Shown here: piece after piece, positions 47,668-54,738 of the stretch
Position numbering within the stretch: position 1 is the first letter of the stretch
Layout of the letters: each line of letters starts with the position of its first letter
DNA from: an uncultured Frankineae bacterium
GTDB taxonomy: Bacteria; Actinomycetota; Actinomycetes; Mycobacteriales; SCTD01
Direction of reading: 5' to 3'
DNA: 54,738 nt
NCBI GenBank assembly: GCA_902805775.1
Contig: CADCUB010000009.1
Span: 1 to 54,738, forward strand
Notes under the pieces: model-generated
Told to the model about the DNA's origin: nothing
Database searches by the model: none
Seen by the model: only the letters and a program-made list of their open reading frames with translations
Position numbers and translations under genes: made by a program

Positions 47668-48639
47668 TCAGAGACTGCGGGGCGACCAGGCCAGGGCGGC
47701 GGCGCCGGCGCCGACGGCGGTGAGCAGCGCCAGACCGGCCACCCCCGCGCCCACCTCCCGCGTCTCGGTCGTCGTGCCGACGGCGCTGCCGATGTCGTCG
47801 TAGACGTCCTCCAGCTCGTCGCCGCTGGCCGCCTCGTACGCCCTGCCGTCCGTGTCGCCGGCGAGCTCGGCCAGCGCCGGCGCGTCGACGGGCACGCGGA
47901 TGCGCCGACCGTCGACGGCGACCTCGCCGTCCTGCGTGCCGTAGGCGATGGTCGAGACGGGGACGCCGGCGTCGAGCGCGTCCTGCACCGCTGCCGAGAC
48001 CGGTCGGCCGGCGGTGCTGGCGCCGTCGGAGAGCAGCACGACGTGCGCGGGCGTCGCCTCGTCCTCGACGCCGGAGGAGCCGGACGTCGCGCCCGGCACC
48101 GCGGCCACCGCTGCCAGCGAGCTGATGACGGCCTCGCCGATCGCCGTGCCGTTGCCCATGCTCAGGCCGTCGATCGCGGTGGTCACGGCCCCGTGCTCCT
48201 GGGTGGGCGGGACGACCACGGACGAGGTGCCGGAGAAGGCCACCAGCCCGACGTTGAAGCGCTCGGGCAGGCCGTCGACGAACTCGACCGCCGCGGCCTT
48301 GGCCGCGGTCAGCCGGTCGGGGTCGACGTCGGTGGCCGCCATCGACAGCGACACGTCGAGCGCGACGACGACCGTCGCCCGCTCGCGCGGCACCTCGACG
48401 TCGGCCTGCGGCTCGGCGAACGCCGCCGTGGCGCCGACCATCGACAGCAGCACGGCGGTCGAGGCCACGTGCCGTCGCCAGCCCAGCCGCGGCGCGACCG
48501 ACGCCAGCAGCGCGAGCCCGGGCAGGCGCACGGCGTAGCGCGAGACCCTGCGCTGCGCCAGCAGGTGGGCCACGGCCAGGGCCGCGACGGCGAGCAGCAG
48601 CCACAGCCGCTCCGGGCTCAGGAAGCTGAGGTCCCTCAC
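47668..48639 (-). CDS. VWA domain membrane protein (BatA-like), copy 1
   Basis: This protein has 323 residues from GTG 48639, overlapping the DUF58 stop (GTGA). It has N-terminal hydrophobic segments (about 10-28 and 55-75), a von Willebrand A domain from about 87 with the MIDAS motif DVSLSM and later conserved Ser/Thr and Asp positions (SDGAST), and a C-terminal membrane segment. Its place after MoxR and DUF58 genes matches the Bat-like operons tied to envelope or cell-wall functions. A paralog lies at 50673. Confidence 0.88.
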   Translation of the reverse strand: MRDLSFLSPERLWLLLAVAALAVAHLLAQRRVSRYAVRLPGLALLASVAPRLGWRRHVASTAVLLSMVGATAAFAEPQADVEVPRERATVVVALDVSLSMAATDVDPDRLTAAKAAAVEFVDGLPERFNVGLVAFSGTSSVVVPPTQEHGAVTTAIDGLSMGNGTAIGEAVISSLAAVAAVPGATSGSSGVEDEATPAHVVLLSDGASTAGRPVSAAVQDALDAGVPVSTIAYGTQDGEVAVDGRRIRVPVDAPALAELAGDTDGRAYEAASGDELEDVYDDIGSAVGTTTETREVGAGVAGLALLTAVGAGAAALAWSPRSL

Positions 48640-49586
48640 GCCGGCCCTCCGCTCCTGCGCCCGGCGCCGCGCAGGCGTCGCCGGGTGGCCAGGAAGCGCA
48701 CCAGCTGCGGCAGCCAGTCGGCGTCGGTGCGCACGGCGACGTGCGAGGCGCCGGCCGCGAGCACGCTGCGGCGCTGCTGCTCGGCGCGCTCGGCGGCGGC
48801 CGCGGCGTAGCGCTGACGGGTGCGGGCGCTCGTGCGCAGCTGCTCCTGCCGACCCGTCTCGGGGTCGACCAGGTGCAGCACTCCGACGTCGGGCAGCGCG
48901 AGCTCCCTCCTGTCCACGACCTGCACCACGACGACCTCGTGCTTCGCCGCGACGAGCCGCAGCGGCCGCTGCCAGGTGTCGACGGGGTCGCCCAGGTCGC
49001 TGAGGACCACCGTCAGCCCGCGCCGGCGGGGCCGGCGGGTGAGCGCCGTCAGCGCTGCGCCGAGACCAGGGCCGATGCCCGTCTCGCTGCGGGGCTGCCG
49101 CAGCAGGGTGCTCAGCGTCGCGAGGGAGCCGGCCCGGCCGGCGCGCGCCGGCAGGGAGCGCAGTCCGTCGCCGCCGACCACGAGGCCGGCGACCCGGTCG
49201 CCCGGGCGGCTGCACAGGTGGAGGAAGGCGGCGGCCAGGGCGAGGGCGACGTCGCGCTTCTCGGCGCCGGCGGTGCCGAACGACATCGACGACGACAGGT
49301 CGACCACCAGGGTCGTCTCCAGCTCCCGCTCGGCGACGGTCGTCCGCACGTGCGGCTCGCAGGTGCGCGCGGTGACCGCCCAGTCGAGGCGCCGGACGTC
49401 GTCGCCCGGGCCGTACGCGCGCGCCTCGGCGGCCTCCGTCCCCGGTCCGGGCAGGTGGCCCAGGTGGTCGCCCTGCACCAGGCCGTCGAGCCGGCGGGCG
49501 ACGTCCAGGCTCAGACGGCGTACGGCGTCGGGCCGCGCGAGCGGCGGAGGGGGCAGCGCGGTGGGGACCGCCCGCAGGGGCCTCAC
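48636..49586 (-). CDS. DUF58 domain protein
   Basis: This protein has 316 residues from GTG 49586, overlapping the MoxR stop (GTGA). It has the DUF58 signature G.G.EAAEARAYGPGDDVRRLDWAVTAR with the RxYxPGDDxRxIDWxxTA pattern, then VAERELETTLVVDLSSSMSFG. A VWA-like fold follows. The predicted pair MoxR/DUF58 acts with VWA proteins in metal or protein-complex assembly or stress functions. No transmembrane segment is obvious. Confidence 0.9.
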   Translation of the reverse strand: MRPLRAVPTALPPPPLARPDAVRRLSLDVARRLDGLVQGDHLGHLPGPGTEAAEARAYGPGDDVRRLDWAVTARTCEPHVRTTVAERELETTLVVDLSSSMSFGTAGAEKRDVALALAAAFLHLCSRPGDRVAGLVVGGDGLRSLPARAGRAGSLATLSTLLRQPRSETGIGPGLGAALTALTRRPRRRGLTVVLSDLGDPVDTWQRPLRLVAAKHEVVVVQVVDRRELALPDVGVLHLVDPETGRQEQLRTSARTRQRYAAAAAERAEQQRRSVLAAGASHVAVRTDADWLPQLVRFLATRRRLRGAGRRSGGPA

Positions 49587-50632
49587 GCGGCACCTGCCTG
49601 CGGCGCCGGACGGTCGGCGCCGTCCTGTGCCGGACGGTCGGCGCCGTGCTGGGACGGCGCGACGTGCGGGGCGTCCACGGCCTCCAGCACGCGCTCGACG
49701 ATGCTGCGCGGCGACACCTCGTCGGCGAGGGCTTCGTAGGTCAGGACGAGGCGGTGGGCCAGCACGTCGGGGGCCAGGTCGGCGACGTCGACGGGCAGGA
49801 CGTAGTCGCGTCCGCGCAGCACCGCCAGCGCCTTGGCGGCCTGCACCAGCCCCAGACTGCCCCGCGGCGACGAGCCGTGCGCCAGCAACGGCACCACGTC
49901 CGCCAGCCCCCACCGCTGCGGCTCACGGGTCGCCATCACCAACCGCACCGCGTACTCCGCCACCGCGTGGTGCACGAACACCGTGTCCACCGCCGCCTGC
50001 ACCCCCACCAGGTCCGGCAGCGTCAGCACCGGCGAGGCGTACGGCCGGGCCACGCTCATCCGCCGCACGATCTCCATCTCCTCACCCATCGACGGGTGCC
50101 CGACCTCCACCTTCAACAAGAACCGGTCCCGCTGCGCCTCCGGCAACGGGTACACCCCCTCGGACTCGATCGGGTTCTGCGTCGCCAGCACCACGAACGG
50201 CACCGGCAGCCGGTAGGTCGTCCCCCCGATGCTCACCTGCCGCTCGGCCATCACCTCCAGCAACGCCGACTGCACCTTCGCCGGCGCCCGGTTGATCTCG
50301 TCCACCAGCACCAGGTTCGCGAACACCGGCCCCAGCTCGACGTCGAACGCCTCCCGCGACGGCCGGTAGATCCGCGTCCCCACGATGTCCGACGGCACCA
50401 GGTCCGGCGTGAACTGCAACCGCACCGACGACCCACCCACCACCGTCGCCAACGTCTCCACCGCCAACGACTTGGCCACCCCCGGCACCCCCTCCAGCAG
50501 GCAGTGACCACGCGCCAGCAACGCCACCAGCATCCGCTCGACCATCCGGTCCTGACCCACCACCACCTTCTTCACCTCCATCAGGGCGGTCTCGAGGACG
50601 GGGCCGGCGGCGGCGAGGTGCGCAGAGGTCAT
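49583..50632 (-). CDS. MoxR family AAA+ ATPase
   Basis: This protein has 349 residues from ATG 50632. Walker A is GVPGVAKS (about 49-56), Walker B is LVLVDEINRAP, sensor 1 is VLATQNPIESEGVYPLPEAQRDRFLLKV, and the C-terminal lid domain has SPRGSLGLVQAAKALA. It is the chaperone-like ATPase of the MoxR/DUF58/VWA operon. The C-terminal tail is unusual (two GADRPAPQ-like repeats). The conserved ATPase part uses many G-ending codons such as TTG Leu and GGG Gly, unlike its C-ending neighbours. Confidence 0.93.
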   Translation of the reverse strand: MTSAHLAAAGPVLETALMEVKKVVVGQDRMVERMLVALLARGHCLLEGVPGVAKSLAVETLATVVGGSSVRLQFTPDLVPSDIVGTRIYRPSREAFDVELGPVFANLVLVDEINRAPAKVQSALLEVMAERQVSIGGTTYRLPVPFVVLATQNPIESEGVYPLPEAQRDRFLLKVEVGHPSMGEEMEIVRRMSVARPYASPVLTLPDLVGVQAAVDTVFVHHAVAEYAVRLVMATREPQRWGLADVVPLLAHGSSPRGSLGLVQAAKALAVLRGRDYVLPVDVADLAPDVLAHRLVLTYEALADEVSPRSIVERVLEAVDAPHVAPSQHGADRPAQDGADRPAPQAGAA

Positions 50633-50672
50633 GGGGGCTCCAGGTGAAGGGGGGAGTGCGGGGAAGGACAGG

Positions 50673-51635
50673 TCAGAGCAGGCGGGAGGACCACAGCAGC
50701 GACGGCACGGACGTCGCGAACAGCAGGGCCAGGCCCAGGCCGGCGAACAGGTCCGAGACGTCCACCCGGCCCGGCTCGCGCACCAGCGCCGAGCCGATGT
50801 CGTCGTAGACCTCGCGCAGCTGCGCTGCCGAGAAGGCGTCGTACGACCGGCCTCCGGTCGTCTCGGCCACCTCGCGCAGGGCGGTCAGGTCGACCCCGAC
50901 GGGATAGGTCCGGCCGTTGAGCTCGAGGGTGCCGTCGGGGGTGCCGAAGGCGATCGTCGACACGGGGACGCGCGCCGCCGCGACCGTGCGGGCGGCGTCC
51001 TCGAGCGAGGTGCCGACGGTGGTGTCGCCGTCGGCGAGCTGCACGATGCGGGCGGCGGGCTCGGGGTCGCCGGCCGCGGGTCCGAGCGCGGCCAGGGCGG
51101 CGTCCAGCGACAGCAGCAGCCCGTCCCCGGCCGCGGTGCCGTCGGTCAGCGGGAGGTCCTCGACGGCGGCGGCCACCTGCTCGTGGTCCCGGGACGGCAC
51201 CGCCACGAGGGTCGCGGCCACGTTGTAGGCGACCAGGCCGACCTCGACCTCGTCGGGCAGGTCCCGGATGAACTCCGAGGCGGCGGACTTCGCCACGGTG
51301 ATGCGGTCGGGGGCGACGTCGGTCGCGAGCATCGAGGTGCTGGTGTCGAGCGCCACCATCACGACGGCGCGCTCCCGCGGCTGCTCGCCGGCGACCGACG
51401 GGCCGGCGAAGGCGGTGGTCATCGAGACGAGCGCGAGGGCCAGCCCGGTGGCGATCACGGGCCGGCGCCAGCCCATCCGGTGCGGCGCGACCGACGCCAG
51501 CAGCGCGGGCTCGGCGTACCGCTCCCCGGTGCTCCGCCGGTGCCGGAGCACCAGCAGCGCGACCAGCGCCAGCCCGGCGGCGGCCGCCAGCACCCAGAAG
51601 CGCCCGGGGGCGGCGAAGGACAGGTCACGCAGCAC
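50673..51635 (-). CDS. VWA domain membrane protein (BatA-like), copy 2
   Basis: This protein has 320 residues from GTG 51635 (GAGGAG upstream). It is similar to the product at 47668: N-terminal membrane segments (FWVLAAAAGLALVALLVL), an RAVVMVALDTSTSMLATDVAPDR MIDAS region (DTSTSM), and similar C-terminal parts (DAFSAAQLREVYDDIGSA). It is the first gene of the leftward VWA, MoxR, DUF58 and VWA operon. The paralogs flank MoxR/DUF58, so a duplication within the operon is likely. Confidence 0.88.
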   Translation of the reverse strand: MLRDLSFAAPGRFWVLAAAAGLALVALLVLRHRRSTGERYAEPALLASVAPHRMGWRRPVIATGLALALVSMTTAFAGPSVAGEQPRERAVVMVALDTSTSMLATDVAPDRITVAKSAASEFIRDLPDEVEVGLVAYNVAATLVAVPSRDHEQVAAAVEDLPLTDGTAAGDGLLLSLDAALAALGPAAGDPEPAARIVQLADGDTTVGTSLEDAARTVAAARVPVSTIAFGTPDGTLELNGRTYPVGVDLTALREVAETTGGRSYDAFSAAQLREVYDDIGSALVREPGRVDVSDLFAGLGLALLFATSVPSLLWSSRLL

Positions 51636-51949
51636 GTGGCGGCTCCTCGGGCGGGACGGGGACGGCGGGCGGGTGCGGTGCGGTGCGGTGCGGTTCGGCG
51701 GGTGGGTGCCCTGTCGGGGGTGCGGGTGCGGTGCGGCGGGGCGGGTGCCCGGCCGGACGAGAGCCAGGCTGCGGGCCGTTGCTGGGTCCCTCCTGCGGCC
51801 CACCTGGCAGTGACCTGTGAGACCGGCCCACCGAACAGGCGCGTGCACGGGACCGGCGGCCGGGCTCACAGCAACCGCACAGGCAACGTCCAGACTCGCG
51901 TCAGGGTGTCCGCAGACCGTGGGTGCACCTCTCGAGATCGGAGCACCGC
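51636..51949. other. 314-bp divergent intergenic region with short-period repeats
   Basis: This lies between the divergent VWA copy 2 and the response regulator gene. It holds a GGTGC pentamer repeat (about 51672-51697, GGTGCGGTGCGGTGCGG and on). A second such patch lies at about 51719-51750. It also holds the reverse complement of TCACAGGTC at 51812-51820 and the CACAG direct repeats at 51867-51887. No gene, RNA or clear promoter hexamer is evident. Confidence 0.6.
51867..51887 (+). promoter_or_regulatory. CACAG(G)CAAC direct repeat, candidate response-regulator site
   Basis: CACAGCAAC (51867-51875) and CACAGGCAAC (51878-51887) are direct repeats starting 11 bp apart, one helical turn, as expected for dimers of OmpR-type regulators. 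They lie about 65-80 bp upstream of the response regulator start. Autoregulation is plausible, but not tested. Confidence 0.4.
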
Positions 51950-52681
51950 ATGCCCGCCACGTCCCCGCCCGAGGCGCGTCTGCTCGTCGTCGACGACGAG
52001 CCGAACATCCTGGAGCTGCTCTCGGTGAGCCTGCGCTTCGCCGGGTTCGAGGTGGCGACGGCCACGAACGGCGTCGACGCGCTCAACCAGGTCCGCGCGT
52101 TCGGGCCCGACCTGCTGGTCCTCGACGTGATGATGCCCGGCCTGGACGGCTTCGCGGTCGCCTCCACCCTGCGCGGCCGGGGCGACCAGGTGCCGGTCCT
52201 GTTCCTCACGGCCAAGGACGCGACGGAGGACCGGGTGCAGGGGCTCACGCTGGGCGGGGACGACTACGTCACCAAGCCCTTCAGCCTCGAGGAGGTCGTC
52301 GCCCGCATCCGCTCGGTCCTGCGGCGCACCTCCGGCCCCGCTCCGGCGAGCGCGCAGGCGCCGACGTCCGCGCGCCTGGCGTACGGCGACCTCGTCCTGG
52401 ACGACGACACGCACGAGGTGTGGGAGGGCGACCGGGAGGTCGAGCTGTCTCCCACGGAGTTCAACCTGCTGCGCTACTTCCTGCAGAACCCCGGGCGCGT
52501 GCTGAGCAAGCGGCAGATCCTGGAGCACGTGTGGAACTACGACTTCGGCGGCGACGGCAACGTCGTGGAGTCCTACGTCTCCTACCTGCGCAAGAAGGTC
52601 GACCTCTCGCAGCCGCGCATGCTGCACACCGTGCGCGGTGTGGGCTACGTGCTGCGGCAGCCCAAGGCGCCTCCCGCGTGA
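51950..52681 (+). CDS. OmpR-family response regulator
   Basis: This protein has 243 residues from ATG 51950. The receiver domain (about 10-122) has LLVVDDEP, the phosphoacceptor Asp59 in LVLDVMMPG, and the conserved Lys in YVTKPFS near 109. The winged-helix DNA-binding domain (about 145-238) has VELSPTEFNLLRYFLQNPGRVLSKRQILEHVW and SYVSYLRKKVD. It resembles the TcrA/TrcR/PrrA group of Actinobacteria. Its stop overlaps the kinase start (GTGA), so the pair is one system. Confidence 0.95.
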   Translation: MPATSPPEARLLVVDDEPNILELLSVSLRFAGFEVATATNGVDALNQVRAFGPDLLVLDVMMPGLDGFAVASTLRGRGDQVPVLFLTAKDATEDRVQGLTLGGDDYVTKPFSLEEVVARIRSVLRRTSGPAPASAQAPTSARLAYGDLVLDDDTHEVWEGDREVELSPTEFNLLRYFLQNPGRVLSKRQILEHVWNYDFGGDGNVVESYVSYLRKKVDLSQPRMLHTVRGVGYVLRQPKAPPA

Positions 52682-54141
52682 GCACGCCGCCGCCCGCCGG
52701 GCGGCTGTCCCGGCTCCCCCTGCGCACGCAGCTGATCGCGCTGCTGGTGGTCACCGTGGCGCTGGTGGTGCTGGTGACCAGCCTGGCCAGCACCGCGGTG
52801 CTGCGCGACTCGCTGGTCGACAGCATCGACCAGGACCTGCAGCAGGTCATGAAGTCCTTCGACGCGGGCAACGGCGGCCCGGCAGCAGGCAGCGGCGGTC
52901 GAGGGGGCAAGCGGGGGCCGCGCACGGGCGCGGCCGTGATGACCCTGGTCTACGACGGCGGCGGCACCCTGCTCGGTCGTGAACCGGCCGACCCCTCCTT
53001 CGGCGAGCCCCGGGTGGAGGACCCCGCCGAGCTGTCGCGCGTGGCGCCCAGCGAGGTCGGCGACGTCGCGTCGGACCGGCGCTGGCGGGTGCTGGCCCGG
53101 TCCACCTCCACTCCCGCCGGCGGCACGCTGGTCGTCGCGGTCGCCCTCGACGGCACCCAGCGGACCGTCTCCCAGCTCCTGGTCATCCACACCGCGGTCG
53201 GCTTCGGCGCGCTCGTGGTCGCGGCGGTGCTCGCAGGACTGGCCGTACGACGCAGCCTGCGCCCGCTCGTCGGGGTGCGGCGGACGGCGGAGGCCATCGC
53301 GGGCGGGGACCTGGCCGTGCGCGTGCCGGCGGCCGACCCGCGCACCGAGGTGGGCAGCCTGGCCGCGTCCTTCAACGTGATGGTCGACCGGTTCCAGAGC
53401 GCCTACTCGGCGCAGCAGCGCTCCGAGGTCGAGGCCCGCACGTCGGAGGGGCGCATGCGCCGCTTCGTGGCCGACGCGAGCCACGAGCTGCGCACGCCCC
53501 TGACCTCCATCCGGGGCTTCGCGGAGCTGTTCCGCCAGGGGGCGGCCCGCGAGCCCGAGCAGCTGGACGGGGTCATGCGGCGCATCGAGGACGAGGCCGC
53601 GCGCATGGGTCTGCTCGTCGAGGACCTCCTGCTGCTGGCGCGTCTGGACCAGGCCCGACCGCTGCGCCAGGACCCGGTCGACGTGCTCAGCGTCGCCACC
53701 GACGTGGTGCACGCGGCGGCGACGGTCCACGGCGGGACGCACGAGGTGCGCCTGGACGCCGACGCCGGCGGCGGCCTGCCGGTCGTCGTCGGCGACGAGC
53801 CGCGGCTGCACCAGGTGGTGGGCAACCTGGTCGCCAACGCGGTGGCGCACACGCCCGAGGGCACCTCCGTCGACGTGCGCGTCCGGCGCTCGGGCGGTGA
53901 CGTCGTGCTCGAGGTCCGCGACGACGGGCCCGGGATGCTCCCGGAGGTGGCCGCCCGGGTCTTCGAGCGCTTCTACCGCGCCGACACCTCCCGCACCCGC
54001 GGGCAGACGCCCAGCGCGGGCAGCGGACTGGGGCTGTCGATCGTCGCCGCCATCGTCGCGGCCCACGGCGGGAGGGTGTCGGTGGACAGCCGTCCGGGGG
54101 CCGGCTCGTCCTTCGTGGTGCACCTGCCGGCCGCCCGCTGA
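52678..54141 (+). CDS. sensor histidine kinase
   Basis: This protein has 487 residues from GTG 52678. TM1 is about 18-40, the extracytoplasmic loop about 41-165 is rich in Gly/Arg (GGPAAGSGGRGGKRG), and TM2 is about 166-190. Then come a HAMP domain (about 191-245) and the DHp helix with FVADASHELRTPLTSIRG, phosphoacceptor His269. The ATP domain has LVANAVAHTP (N box), DDGPGM (G1) and SAGSGLGLSIV (G2). It is a full transmembrane kinase. The ligand is unknown; downstream lies a secreted protein gene. Confidence 0.95.
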   Translation: MSTPPPAGRLSRLPLRTQLIALLVVTVALVVLVTSLASTAVLRDSLVDSIDQDLQQVMKSFDAGNGGPAAGSGGRGGKRGPRTGAAVMTLVYDGGGTLLGREPADPSFGEPRVEDPAELSRVAPSEVGDVASDRRWRVLARSTSTPAGGTLVVAVALDGTQRTVSQLLVIHTAVGFGALVVAAVLAGLAVRRSLRPLVGVRRTAEAIAGGDLAVRVPAADPRTEVGSLAASFNVMVDRFQSAYSAQQRSEVEARTSEGRMRRFVADASHELRTPLTSIRGFAELFRQGAAREPEQLDGVMRRIEDEAARMGLLVEDLLLLARLDQARPLRQDPVDVLSVATDVVHAAATVHGGTHEVRLDADAGGGLPVVVGDEPRLHQVVGNLVANAVAHTPEGTSVDVRVRRSGGDVVLEVRDDGPGMLPEVAARVFERFYRADTSRTRGQTPSAGSGLGLSIVAAIVAAHGGRVSVDSRPGAGSSFVVHLPAAR

Positions 54142-54253
54142 CCGGACTCCCAGCCTCGTCACAGGTCGGTCCCGGCCGTGTGCCAGGTGCGCGTCCGAGC
54201 CTCGGAGCACGACGCAGGCCGACCGCGGCCTGCCCGACCGAGGAGCCCCCGAC

Positions 54254-54738
54254 ATGCGCAGCACGCTCGCCACTGCCGCCCTCGCCGGCGCCGTGGGCCT
54301 GACCGGCGTCGCCGGTGCGGCCCTGGCCGCCCCGGCCGTCTCGTACGCCGCCACCGGCGACAGCACCGCCCTCGAGGACCGCGTCGCCTCGCTGAGGGAG
54401 GCGCTCGCGGGCCTGGTCACCGACGGGACGCTCACCCAGGAGCAGGCCGACGAGGTCGCCTCGACGCTCGCCGAGCGCGGGCCGCGGAGCGGGCGCACCG
54501 GTGGGCACGGCGGTGGGCACGGCGGTGAGGACGGCAGCGGGCACGGGCACGGCGGCGGGGCACGGGGCTCCGGGACCGGCTTCGCGGCGGCGCTCGAGGA
54601 CCTCGGCATCTCCACGAAGGAGGTGCGGGACGCTGCCGAGGACGGGACCACCCTGCGCGCGCTCGCACAGGCGAACAGCGTGCGCGCCGACGCCCTCGTC
54701 GAGGCCCTGGTCGCAGCGCAGGAGGCCCGCCTGGGCGA
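54254..54738 (+). CDS. secreted protein with Gly/His-rich linker (3' end cut by window)
   Basis: It starts at ATG 54254 and runs off the window end after 161 codons. A signal peptide (MRSTLATAALAGAVGLTGVAGAALAAPA) with a cleavage site near residue 27-33 is visible. Two short helical units follow: LVTDGTLTQEQADEVASTLAERG and, after the linker, LGISTKEVRDAAEDGTTLRALAQAN. The first recalls SHOCT-like and DUF2680-type helix pairs. Between them is a linker of GGHGGGHGG type with several His, a possible metal-binding stretch. It follows the two-component genes, a common arrangement for a target or sensor partner. Confidence 0.8.
   Translation, partial: MRSTLATAALAGAVGLTGVAGAALAAPAVSYAATGDSTALEDRVASLREALAGLVTDGTLTQEQADEVASTLAERGPRSGRTGGHGGGHGGEDGSGHGHGGGARGSGTGFAAALEDLGISTKEVRDAAEDGTTLRALAQANSVRADALVEALVAAQEARLG

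Noticed and set aside
1-54738. tRNA genes, IS elements or prophage genes
   Set aside because: No cloverleaf with CCA-adjacent T-arm motif, transposase, integrase or phage structural gene was recognised on either strand.

Overview
The window is chromosomal DNA from a very GC-rich Actinomycetota. By eye the GC content is well above 70 percent, GTG starts are common, GTGA stop/start overlaps are frequent, and the regulators are mostly of the TetR type. Family or genus cannot be fixed from this sequence. I see no rRNA, tRNA, CRISPR array, insertion sequence, phage gene or replication origin. Left part (1 to about 16.3 kb) is a regulator and efflux region. It holds a sigma factor with a cysteine-rich tail, a small DUF2892 membrane protein, an ABC-2 exporter operon ending in its own TetR gene, and two consecutive divergent TetR/DHA2-type MFS modules with clear operator palindromes. 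The second MFS gene is followed by a tandem ABM-fold protein and an SCP2 domain protein. Then come an SDR with a TetR gene, a P450 followed by an AraC regulator, an XRE regulator divergent from an Asp-nucleophile alpha/beta hydrolase, and a second alpha/beta hydrolase. Middle part (about 16.4 to 44.1 kb) looks like one large catabolic island. Rightward genes encode a PEP-synthase-like phosphohistidine protein, an SDR, an alcohol dehydrogenase and an aldehyde dehydrogenase. After two divergent TetR genes come three more reductases (SDR, MDR, SDR), an acyl-CoA ligase, an F420-type LLM oxidoreductase and a ThuA-like protein. A tightly overlapping operon follows: 2-oxoacid or acetoin dehydrogenase E1-alpha, E1-beta and E2, then a DUF35 protein, an SCP-x/Ltp2-like thiolase and an acyl-CoA dehydrogenase. 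Converging on it is an operon with a 209-aa unknown protein, a PPDK-like enzyme whose ATP-grasp half has lost its key residues, and a second acyl-CoA dehydrogenase. A further leftward group holds a second ThuA-like protein, an 81-aa protein, a Rieske oxygenase alpha subunit and a P450. Read together, these could hydroxylate a substrate (Rieske, P450), oxidise alcohols and aldehydes, activate it to a CoA thioester, desaturate it and cleave it by a thiolase or retro-aldol step. The two PEP-synthase-family proteins suggest an added phosphotransfer step. The substrate is unknown. Right part (44.3 kb to the end) holds housekeeping and envelope-type genes: a putative exported protein, an SRPBCC protein, a chorismate mutase-prephenate dehydratase (pheA), a VOC protein with a membrane tail, a leftward VWA/MoxR/DUF58/VWA operon, an OmpR-type two-component system and the start of a secreted Gly/His-rich protein. 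Short intergenic tandem repeats (15- to 17-bp units) occur at three places. The strongest candidate for an undescribed system is the pair of PEP-synthase-family proteins that both lack a working ATP-grasp domain, inside the catabolic island.
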